Source: Clostridia bacterium (GTDB lineage Bacteria > Bacillota > Clostridia > RGIG6154). From it: a stretch of 5,304 nt of DNA. The stretch lies in contig JAFWXG010000073.1 in assembly GCA_017523005.1 (NCBI GenBank), positions 1-5,304 of the forward strand, given 5' to 3'. A program made the position numbers and the translations under genes. The number at the start of each line of letters is the position of its first letter. Position 1 is the stretch's first letter. The notes beneath the pieces are model-generated. The model ran no database searches and was not told the origin of the DNA. It saw only the letters and a program-made list of their open reading frames with translations. Positions 1 through 5,090 of this stretch are shown here, one piece after another.

Positions 1-1501
1 GGTTTGGCTGGTCCATGAACTGAGAAAGCTGTGAAGAACCGAAAAATTCTTTAACTGCTGCAACAACAGGTTTTGTGTTGATTAAAGCCTGAGGAGTGAT
101 AACATCAAGGTCCTGAGTTGTCATTCTTTCTCTTACGCCTCTTTCCATTCTGGAAAAGCCTACACGGAACTGGTTCTGCAAAAGCTCGCCAACACCGCGC
201 AAACGACGGTTTCCTAAATGGTCGATGTTGTCAACACTGCCTAAGCCGTGCTGCATATTTATAATGTAGTTAATAGAAGCAAAAATATCTTCTGTTAAGA
301 TGTGTTTTGGAATTAAGCGCTCTGTGTTCTGTTTAAGAAGAGTTGTGAGTTCATCAACATCTCCGCCGCTCTGTTCAATAATTTCGCACAAAACATCATA
401 GCAAACATCTTCGTTAATACCGATTTCTTCCAAATCAATGCCTGAAATAAAATCAGCAGGGTCAACCATGTTATTTGAGAATACAACCACATTTTTCTCG
501 TCAATGTCAAGGATAATGCGGTTAACAGCATTCTTCTTGAATTCGCGTAAAACTTCTTTGGAACATACATCGCCTTTAGATGCTAAAACTTCGCCTGTAA
601 TAGGGCTTACAACATCTTCTGCCAAAGTTTTTCCTGTTGCTCTGTCTTCCAAAGCGAGCTTTTTGTTGAATTTATATCTGCCCACGCGTGCCAAATCATA
701 ACGGCGTGCGTCAAAGAACAAGGAGTTAACAAGCTGTCTTGCACCCTCTGCTGTAGCAGGTTCTCCTGGACGGAGTTTTTTATAAATTTCCTCCAAAGCA
801 CTGTCGGTATCCTTTACAGTATCCTTTTCTAAAGTGCTTAAGAGTAAAATTTCGTCTTCGCCGAACATCTGCAAAATTTCAGCATTGTTACCAAGTCCAA
901 GTGCTTTTAAAAGCACTGTTACAGGCACTTTTCTTGTGCGGTCTACACGAGCTGAAAATACATTGTTTGAGTCTGTTTCATACTCAATCCACGCACCGCG
1001 GTTTGGAATAACTGTTGCGGTAAAGAGTAAATTTCCCGATTTGTCATAGTCAGACGCATAGTAAATGCCGGGAGATTTTACAAGCTGGCTGACGATAACT
1101 CGTTCTGCACCGTTGTAAATAAATGTACCCTGGTCTGTCATGAGCGGGAAATCGCCCATATAGATTTCCTGTTCCTTTAATTCACCGGTTTCCTTGTTAA
1201 TTAAGCGTACCTTAACACGAAGTGGTGCAGCATAAGTTGCATCTCTTTCTTTACATTCTTCCAAAGAATATTTAGCGTTGCTTTCGTCTAAGGAGTAGTC
1301 GGTAAATTCCAAAATCAGGTTTTCCGCAAAGTTGGTTATTGGAGAAACATCTTTAAATACTTCTCTTAAACCCTCTTCCAAAAACCACTTGTAGGAGTTT
1401 TTCTGTACTTCGATTAAGTTAGGCATTTCTAAAACTTCATCGATTTTGGAGTAGCTTCTTCTTGTGTTTTTGCCCAGTTTAATTACTTTGGGTTCTGCCA
1501 A
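1..1501 (-). CDS. rpoB: DNA-directed RNA polymerase subunit beta (5' part, truncated by window edge)
   Basis: RpoB is the beta subunit of RNA polymerase, forming with beta' the catalytic cleft and holding the rifampicin pocket. The frame runs uninterrupted for 500 codons to the window edge. Family landmarks in order are SYSKIDEVLEMPNLIEVQ (about residues 16-33), KERDATYAAPLRVKVRLINK (about 84-103), MGDFPLMTDQGTFIYNGAER (about 113-132), VIPNRGAWIEYE (about 163-174), VDRTRKVPVTVLLKALGLG (about 186-204), NRRLRGVGELLQNQFRVGFS (about 428-447) and FFGSSQLSQFMDQPN at the edge, which is the start of Rif cluster I. The likely start is TTG at 1501-1499: GAGGTGA sits 5 nt upstream and the next codons, AEPKVIKLGKNTRRSYSKID, match a normal RpoB N-terminus. 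No ATG fits. The C-terminal half lies outside the window. Identity is certain; the start codon is inferred. Confidence 0.97.
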   Translation of the reverse strand, partial: MAEPKVIKLGKNTRRSYSKIDEVLEMPNLIEVQKNSYKWFLEEGLREVFKDVSPITNFAENLILEFTDYSLDESNAKYSLEECKERDATYAAPLRVKVRLINKETGELKEQEIYMGDFPLMTDQGTFIYNGAERVIVSQLVKSPGIYYASDYDKSGNLLFTATVIPNRGAWIEYETDSNNVFSARVDRTRKVPVTVLLKALGLGNNAEILQMFGEDEILLLSTLEKDTVKDTDSALEEIYKKLRPGEPATAEGARQLVNSLFFDARRYDLARVGRYKFNKKLALEDRATGKTLAEDVVSPITGEVLASKGDVCSKEVLREFKKNAVNRIILDIDEKNVVVFSNNMVDPADFISGIDLEEIGINEDVCYDVLCEIIEQSGGDVDELTTLLKQNTERLIPKHILTEDIFASINYIINMQHGLGSVDNIDHLGNRRLRGVGELLQNQFRVGFSRMERGVRERMTTQDLDVITPQALINTKPVVAAVKEFFGSSQLSQFMDQPN

Positions 1502-1706
1502 TTAAACTCACCTCTGTTTAAGAATTTAAAATATCGTAGCATTTCACATCCTGAACATTGAGAAATTTTTGGCAAACCAAATATTTTCTCGCTCCAAATA
1601 TGAATGGGAAAATCTTCTACAAATAGCCATTTTAAAGGCCGTAACCACAATATATAGATTTAACAACCGATAAAAAGGCATATTATACCAATATACATAA
1701 TGGTAG
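1502..1706 (-). promoter_or_regulatory. Long untranslated leader of rpoB with a hairpin
   Basis: About 205 nt lie between the inferred start of transcription from the upstream rpoB promoter (near 1706) and the TTG start. I find no convincing gene here. A 65-codon minus frame (1544-1741) begins inside the promoter and has no RBS. At 1563-1586 the minus strand can fold as AAATATTTGG, loop TTTG, CCAAAAATTT, a ten-pair stem with one A-A mismatch. It is not followed by a T run, so it does not look like an intrinsic terminator. A shorter GGCC/GGC(T)-type fold lies near 1627-1642. I do not recognise a known riboswitch or the ribosomal protein L10 leader. The rpoB RBS, GAGGTGA, is at 1507-1513. Confidence 0.45.
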
Positions 1707-1710
1707 ATAA
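1682..1710 (-). promoter_or_regulatory. Possible second, extended -10 promoter for rpoB
   Basis: On the minus strand TATAAT at 1687-1682 is preceded directly by TGG, giving the extended -10 form TGnTATAAT. A weak -35, TTATCT, lies 17 bp upstream (1710-1705). It would start transcription near 1675, about 175 nt before the rpoB start, in tandem with the stronger promoter. Confidence 0.45.
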
Positions 1711-1712
1711 TA

Positions 1713-1741
1713 ATAATATCACAAATCTTGTGCGTTGTCAA
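1713..1741 (-). promoter_or_regulatory. Sigma-A promoter reading into rpoB (upstream copy)
   Basis: On the minus strand a perfect TTGACA (-35, 1741-1736) is followed by a 17-bp spacer and TATTAT (-10, 1718-1713, five of six consensus bases). Transcription would start near 1706. The -35 faces that of the rightward promoter, 7 bp away. Confidence 0.75.
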
Positions 1742-1748
1742 CCACTTA

Positions 1749-1777
1749 TTGACATTTTTTTGGTAAAATGGTATACT
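1749..1777 (+). promoter_or_regulatory. Consensus sigma-A promoter of the CDF transporter gene
   Basis: A perfect TTGACA at 1749-1754 is followed by a 17-bp spacer and TATACT at 1772-1777 (five of six consensus bases). Transcription should start near 1784, giving a leader of only about 20 nt. That leaves no room for a metal-sensing riboswitch such as yybP-ykoY. It also excludes the upstream ATG at 1768, which lies inside the promoter spacer. Confidence 0.8.
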
Positions 1778-1803
1778 TTTTCATGAAAGAAAGGAAGATT
1801 TTC

Positions 1804-2967
1804 ATGAATTTTTTGATAAAACTGTTTATTAAGGATTATAAAGATACAAATAATAAAGATGTAAGAGAAAAATACTGCGTATTTTCAGGAATTGCAGGCA
1901 TAATCTTAAATCTTATTCTTTTTGGAGTAAAAGCGTTTTCAGCGTTTGCCATGGGAAGTATGGCTGTTCTTGCTGACGCGTTTAACAACCTTTCGGATAC
2001 TGCATCTTCTGTCATTTCTGTAGCAGGGGCAAAGCTAAGCAACAGACGCCCTGACAAAGAACACCCTTTCGGTCACGGAAGGATTGAATATTTATCGTCT
2101 TTGCTTGTATCCTTTCTTATTATATTAGTCGGCTTTGAGCTTTTAAAAAGCTCGGCGGGAAAAATATTAAACCCTTCCCCTGTTTCAACACCTCTACCCA
2201 TTCTGATTGTTTTAATTATAACAATTTTTGTAAAATTATGGATGTTTTTATATAACAGAAAATTCGGAAAGCAAATTTCGTCGCAATTACTTTTAGCAAC
2301 TGCTCAAGACAGCATAAACGACAGTATTGCAACAACCGTTACTGTGCTTTCTGCGTGTCTTGCCCCATACACAAGAATTCCGCTTGACGGAATTATGGGT
2401 GTGTTGGTATCACTTTTTATAATGTATGGCGGATACTCTTTGGCAAAAGACACAGCAGACATTCTGCTCGGGAAACCCGCAGATGCGAAAACAAAAAAAG
2501 AATTAAGCAAAATTTTGTTTTCCAAGCCCGAGATAATAGGAATTCACGACCTTATTGTGCACGATTATGGTCCGGGAAGAGTTATGGCGTCAGTTCATGC
2601 AGAGGTTTCGGACACAGGCGATATCGTTGCAATCCACGAGGCAATAGATTATCTTGAGGTTTTGGCTTTAAAAGAAATGAATATACAGCTTGTAATCCAC
2701 ATGGACCCAATCAACACAAACTGCGAAACCACCAATTCTCTTAAAATTTTTATAAACGAATTTTTAGACACAAAAGAAGAAAAGTTTTCTATTCATGATT
2801 TAAGAATTACAGACGGCAAAGAGAACATAAATGTAATTTTCGACCTTGTTGTCCCCGCAGACTTTACCGATAAAAAGCGTAAAGAAATTGTAGCTGAAAT
2901 TACTGAAAAAATTGAAAATTTAAACAACAAATTCAGCGTTGTGATAAATATTGATGATGAATATTGA
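1804..2967 (+). CDS. Cation diffusion facilitator (CDF) transporter, probable Mn(II) efflux pump
   Basis: CDF proteins are inner-membrane antiporters that export divalent metals in exchange for protons. The 387-residue product starts at ATG 1804, 6 nt after AAGGAAG; the longer frame from 1768 overlaps the promoter. Six membrane segments are visible (about 27-48, 51-75, 95-115, 131-150, 163-187, 196-214). Site A is N61xxxD65 in helix 2 and D169xxxD173 in helix 5. The loop DKEHPFGHGRIE supplies the site B residues D84, H87 and H91. The cytoplasmic domain (about 215-302) carries IHDLIVHDYGPGR and VIHMDP. Known zinc exporters use H/D-xxx-D at the first position, whereas the N-D/D-D pattern is associated with manganese exporters of the MntE type, so Mn is inferred. 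The C-terminal 80 residues form an extra domain not found in the usual 300-residue CDFs. The gene is monocistronic, between its own promoter and a terminator. Confidence 0.93.
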   Translation: MNFLIKLFIKDYKDTNNKDVREKYCVFSGIAGIILNLILFGVKAFSAFAMGSMAVLADAFNNLSDTASSVISVAGAKLSNRRPDKEHPFGHGRIEYLSSLLVSFLIILVGFELLKSSAGKILNPSPVSTPLPILIVLIITIFVKLWMFLYNRKFGKQISSQLLLATAQDSINDSIATTVTVLSACLAPYTRIPLDGIMGVLVSLFIMYGGYSLAKDTADILLGKPADAKTKKELSKILFSKPEIIGIHDLIVHDYGPGRVMASVHAEVSDTGDIVAIHEAIDYLEVLALKEMNIQLVIHMDPINTNCETTNSLKIFINEFLDTKEEKFSIHDLRITDGKENINVIFDLVVPADFTDKKRKEIVAEITEKIENLNNKFSVVINIDDEY

Positions 2968-2976
2968 GAAAATAAT

Positions 2977-3001
2977 AAAAGGTCGGCAACGCCGACCTTT
3001 T
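2977..3001. terminator. Two-way intrinsic terminator between the CDF gene and the HTH gene
   Basis: AAAAGGTCGGC, loop AAC, then GCCGACCTTTT form a perfect 11-bp stem beginning 10 nt after the CDF stop. It is followed by TTTTATTTTATTT on the plus strand and TTTTATTATTTT on the minus strand, so it can stop both converging transcripts. Its right arm overlaps the first base or two of the stop codon of the HTH gene (3000-3002). Confidence 0.9.
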
Positions 3002-3236
3002 ATTTTATTTCCTGTTCCAAATTGTCAAATTCTTCTGTTTTAAAAAATTCGCTGAGCGTCATATTAAGACCATCACAAATAATTTTTATATTCCTTATAG
3101 TAGGATTTTTGCTTCTGCCGTACAGAATTGCTTTTAGCGATGACGGTGGCATACCGCATCTTTCCGCAAGTCCGTTAACTGTTAAGTTGTTTTGCTCGCA
3201 TAATTGTAAAATTCGATTTTTTATTGCTGATATCAT
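3000..3236 (-). CDS. Small XRE-family helix-turn-helix transcriptional regulator
   Basis: The 78-residue product is almost entirely a Cro/CI-type DNA-binding domain. A first helix (about 2-14) precedes the HTH: TVNGLAERCGM (19-29) is the positioning helix and turn, and PPSSLKAILYG (30-40) the recognition helix. RSKNPTIRNIKIICDGLNMT (41-60) and LSEFFKTEEFDNLE follow, the typical tail of small Firmicute XRE regulators. There is no ligand or dimerisation domain. I chose ATG 3236 because GGTGAT ends 4 nt upstream, a proper anti-SD match; ATG 3242 is too close and the start at 3278 adds 14 residues unlike the family. The gene diverges from the Asn/Gln peptide gene, with an inverted-repeat operator between them. 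I infer that it represses that gene and perhaps itself. It could instead be an orphan or an antitoxin-like regulator, but no toxin partner is visible. Confidence 0.88.
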   Translation of the reverse strand: MISAIKNRILQLCEQNNLTVNGLAERCGMPPSSLKAILYGRSKNPTIRNIKIICDGLNMTLSEFFKTEEFDNLEQEIK

Positions 3237-3254
3237 TTTCATCACCCATAAATA

Positions 3255-3260
3255 ATTATA
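3255..3260 (-). promoter_or_regulatory. Probable -10 box of the HTH gene
   Basis: A perfect TATAAT on the minus strand at 3260-3255 lies 18 bp before the chosen ATG, giving a very short leader. No good -35 stands 16-18 bp upstream (the best is CTATAA at 3283-3278). A second TATAAT at 3282-3277 also lacks a -35. Expression may therefore be weak. The second box overlaps the left operator half-site, which would fit autoregulation. Confidence 0.45.
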
Positions 3261-3271
3261 CCTAACACAGC

Positions 3272-3300
3272 TTGACATTATAGGCGATACATGATACTAT
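3272..3300 (+). promoter_or_regulatory. Sigma-A promoter of the Asn/Gln-rich peptide gene
   Basis: A perfect TTGACA at 3272-3277 is followed by a 17-bp spacer and TACTAT at 3295-3300 (four of six consensus bases). Transcription would start near 3307, inside the right-hand palindrome, giving a leader of about 120 nt. Operator half-sites lie in the spacer and across the -10 and start point, the classical arrangement for repression by steric block. Confidence 0.65.
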
Positions 3301-3324
3301 ATAGGCGATGTATCGCCTATATAG
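3279..3324. promoter_or_regulatory. Operator cluster: perfect 13-bp inverted repeat plus an extra half-site
   Basis: At 3297-3324 CTATATAGGCGAT, a GT centre, and ATCGCCTATATAG form a perfect inverted repeat of 28 bp. The core ATAGGCGAT occurs three times: at 3280-3288 (plus), 3301-3309 (plus) and 3312-3320 (inverted). The two direct copies are exactly 21 bp apart, two turns of the helix, so they would face the same side. The cluster covers the spacer, -10 and start of the rightward promoter. The adjacent XRE gene is the obvious candidate for the binding protein. The match of site to protein is inference. Confidence 0.75.
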
Positions 3325-3426
3325 ACCTTTCATATAATATAAAAAATAAATTTGAATAAAATTTAAAAACCCGCACAAAATAAGTTTGCCTAAACGGTGT
3401 AAATTTAATTTTGGAGGGTTTTAAAA

Positions 3427-3546
3427 ATGAACGAAAATCAAAATCAGCAAAAACAGAACCAGAAACAAAACAACAGCCAAAACAACAATCAGAACAACAA
3501 TCAGAACAACAACCAGAACAACCAACAGAACAAAAACAACAGATAA
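3427..3546 (+). CDS. Asn/Gln-rich 39-residue peptide of unknown function
   Basis: The start is ATG 3427, 9 nt after a strong GGAGGG (3413-3418); the stop is TAA at 3544-3546. The product has 20 Asn and 12 Gln out of 39 residues, three Lys, one Glu, one Ser, one Arg, and no hydrophobic residue after Met. It begins MNENQNQQKQNQKQNN. Residues 18-33 are built on a QNNN period, with Gln at 18, 22, 26 and 30. No signal peptide, membrane segment or Cys is present. It should be soluble and disordered, or prone to prion-like self-association. It has its own promoter, operator, RBS and terminator, which argues for a real gene despite the low complexity. I recognise no family. A spore-associated small protein is conceivable, since gamma-type SASPs are also Gln-rich, but those are longer. 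A regulatory RNA that happens to read as an ORF is the alternative. Confidence 0.65.
   Translation: MNENQNQQKQNQKQNNSQNNNQNNNQNNNQNNQQNKNNR
3478..3522 (+). repeat. 12-bp tandem repeat inside the Asn/Gln peptide gene
   Basis: Three full copies and one 9-bp partial copy of a 12-bp unit lie in frame: CAAAACAACAAT, CAGAACAACAAT, CAGAACAACAAC, CAGAACAAC. Each encodes Gln-Asn-Asn-Asn. The copies differ at only two wobble positions. The length of the block could vary between strains by slippage without breaking the frame. Confidence 0.8.
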
Positions 3547-3560
3547 GATTTTTGAAAAAG

Positions 3561-3595
3561 AAAAAGAGAATGTGATATATACACATTCTCTTTTT
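3561..3595. terminator. Two-way intrinsic terminator between the Asn/Gln peptide gene and glyQS
   Basis: AAAAAGAGAATGTG, a 7-nt ATATATA loop, and CACATTCTCTTTTT form a perfect 14-bp stem, with TTTTTTT following CTC on the plus strand and TTTTTCTTTTT on the minus strand. It lies 15 nt after the peptide stop codon and about 45 nt beyond the glyQS stop, so it serves both converging genes. Confidence 0.88.
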
Positions 3596-3640
3596 TTCGT
3601 TCTGAACATTTTTTCCTATTCCCTGTCAAACACTCTATTG

Positions 3641-5017
3641 TTAGAATGCAATTTTCTCCTGAATAAATGCTTCAACTTCGGAAATAGGCATACGAACCTG
3701 TTCCATTGTATCTCTGTCACGAACTGTTACACAGTTGTCTTCTAATGTATCGAAGTCAACAGTGATGCAGTAAGGAGTACCGATTTCATCCTGACGACGG
3801 TATCTTTTACCGATTGAACCCGCTTCATCATATTCGCAGTTGAATTTTTTAGCAAGGTCAAAGTAAAGTTTTTCTGCAGGCTCGCTTAATTTTTTAGACA
3901 ACGGCAATACTGCAGCTTTTACAGGTGCTAAAACAGGGCTTAAGTGCATAACTGTACGAACATCGCCTTCTGCGATTTCTTCTTCGTCATAAGCTTCGCA
4001 AAGGAATGCAAGTGCTACACGGTCAGCACCGAGTGAAGGTTCTACGCAGTAAGGAACATATTTTTCGTTTGTAATTGGGTCTAAATATTCCATGTTTTCG
4101 CCGGATACTGTTGCGTGTTGTTTTAAGTCGAAGTCTGTACGGTCAGCAATACCCCAGAGCTCGCCCCAGCCGAACGGGAACAAATATTCTATATCTGTTG
4201 TTGCATTTGAATAGTGTGACAATTCTTCAGGAGAATGGTCGCGGAGTTTTAAGTTTTCTTCTGCGATACCTAATGATAACAAGAAGTTTTTGCAATAGTC
4301 TTTCCAGTAAGCAAACCACTCAAGGTCTGTTCCAGGTTTGCAGAAAAATTCGAGTTCCATCTGTTCGAATTCACGGGTACGGAAAGTAAAGTTTCCGGGA
4401 GTAATTTCGTTTCTGAAGGATTTACCTACCTGACCAATACCGAAAGGTACTTTTTTACGGGTTGTTCTCTGAACATTTTTAAAGTTTACGAAAATACCTT
4501 GTGCTGTTTCAGGACGCAAGAATAATTCAGACTGAGAATCTTCTGTAACACCCTGGAAGGTTTTAAACATAAGGTTGAACTTTCTGATGCCTGTGAAATT
4601 GGATTTTCCGCATTCAGGGCAAGCAATTCCTTTTTCGGCAATAAATTCTTCCATCTGTTTGTCTGTCCAGCCATCAGCTGATACGCCTAAAGCATCTTCA
4701 ATGAGTTTATCTGCACGGAATCTTGCTTTACATTCTTTGCAGTCCATAAGCGGGTCGGAAAAACCGCCTACATGACCTGATGCAACCCATGTCTGCGGGT
4801 TCATTAAGATTGCTGCGTCAAGACCTACATTGTAAGGGCTTTCCTGAATGAATTTTTTCCACCAAGCTCTTTTTACATTGTTTTTAAACTCAACACCAAG
4901 CGGACCATAGTCCCATGTGTTAGAGAGTCCGCCATAAATTTCAGAGCCGGGGTATACATAACCTCTTCCCTTGCAAAGAGCGACTACCTTTTCCATTGTT
5001 TTTTCACTGTTCTTCAT
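3641..5017 (-). CDS. glyQS: Glycine--tRNA ligase, single-chain alpha2 type
   Basis: This cytoplasmic class II synthetase charges tRNA-Gly with glycine using ATP. The 458-residue length is normal for the bacterial homodimeric form. The N-terminus has CKGRGYVYPGSEIYGG and NTWDYGPLG. C93xxC96 and C133xxC136 look like a zinc-binding insertion. Class II motif 2 is FRNE (201-204) with the RTREFEQ loop (213-219). The glycine-binding region includes GELWGIADRTDFDL (285-298), and motif 3 is EPSLGADR (326-333). The anticodon-binding domain fills about 358-458, with GSIGKRYRRQDEIGTPYCIT. The start is ATG 5017 with AAGGAGG 6 nt upstream. Only 73 bp separate it from the upstream ligase gene on the same strand, and I see neither a T-box leader nor a clear promoter there, so the two may be cotranscribed. 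The tetrameric glyQ/glyS type is excluded by the single chain. Confidence 0.97.
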   Translation of the reverse strand: MKNSEKTMEKVVALCKGRGYVYPGSEIYGGLSNTWDYGPLGVEFKNNVKRAWWKKFIQESPYNVGLDAAILMNPQTWVASGHVGGFSDPLMDCKECKARFRADKLIEDALGVSADGWTDKQMEEFIAEKGIACPECGKSNFTGIRKFNLMFKTFQGVTEDSQSELFLRPETAQGIFVNFKNVQRTTRKKVPFGIGQVGKSFRNEITPGNFTFRTREFEQMELEFFCKPGTDLEWFAYWKDYCKNFLLSLGIAEENLKLRDHSPEELSHYSNATTDIEYLFPFGWGELWGIADRTDFDLKQHATVSGENMEYLDPITNEKYVPYCVEPSLGADRVALAFLCEAYDEEEIAEGDVRTVMHLSPVLAPVKAAVLPLSKKLSEPAEKLYFDLAKKFNCEYDEAGSIGKRYRRQDEIGTPYCITVDFDTLEDNCVTVRDRDTMEQVRMPISEVEAFIQEKIAF

Positions 5018-5090
5018 GATTTTCCTCCTTTTGTATCCTGAATGGCTTTCCTGTTTTGGATTTTCAGGACACTTTATGTATAAATTTTTA
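5018..5090 (-). promoter_or_regulatory. glyQS upstream spacer with two competing hairpins
   Basis: The minus strand carries TCCTGAA at 5069-5063, which can pair with TTCAGGA at 5042-5036 (7 bp) or, through TCCTG, with CAGGA at 5053-5049 (5 bp). The two folds exclude each other. Neither is followed by a T run, so this is not an obvious terminator for the upstream gene. The glyQS RBS (AAGGAGG, about 5024-5030) lies just after. The folds may be chance. Confidence 0.3.

Noticed and set aside
1544..1741. 65-codon minus frame upstream of rpoB as a leader peptide
   Set aside because: It starts within the -35 box, and the internal Met near 1681 adjoins a -10 box. No RBS and no recognisable protein.
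1768..1803. A longer CDF start at ATG 1768 adding 12 residues
   Set aside because: The ATG lies inside the promoter spacer, upstream of the inferred transcript start, and has no RBS. ATG 1804 has AAGGAAG at good spacing and a family-like N-terminus.
3237..3278. Extended start for the HTH protein at 3278
   Set aside because: It would add 14 residues unlike the family, overlaps the operator and promoter region, and lacks an RBS. ATG 3236 fits GGTGAT.
3000..3546. Toxin-antitoxin pair made of the HTH protein and the Asn/Gln peptide
   Set aside because: The genes are divergent, not a cotranscribed overlapping pair, and the peptide is hydrophilic with no toxin fold or membrane segment. Repressor control remains the simpler reading.
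3317..3609. Cys- or Val-rich minus-strand frames opposite the Asn/Gln gene
   Set aside because: They are mirror translations of the CAA/AAC repeats, cross the terminator and have no RBS. The runs of Cys or Val follow from the repeat alone.
5018..5090. Glycine T-box riboswitch upstream of glyQS
   Set aside because: The spacer is only 73 bp and does not contain the T-box sequence or a terminator/antiterminator pair.
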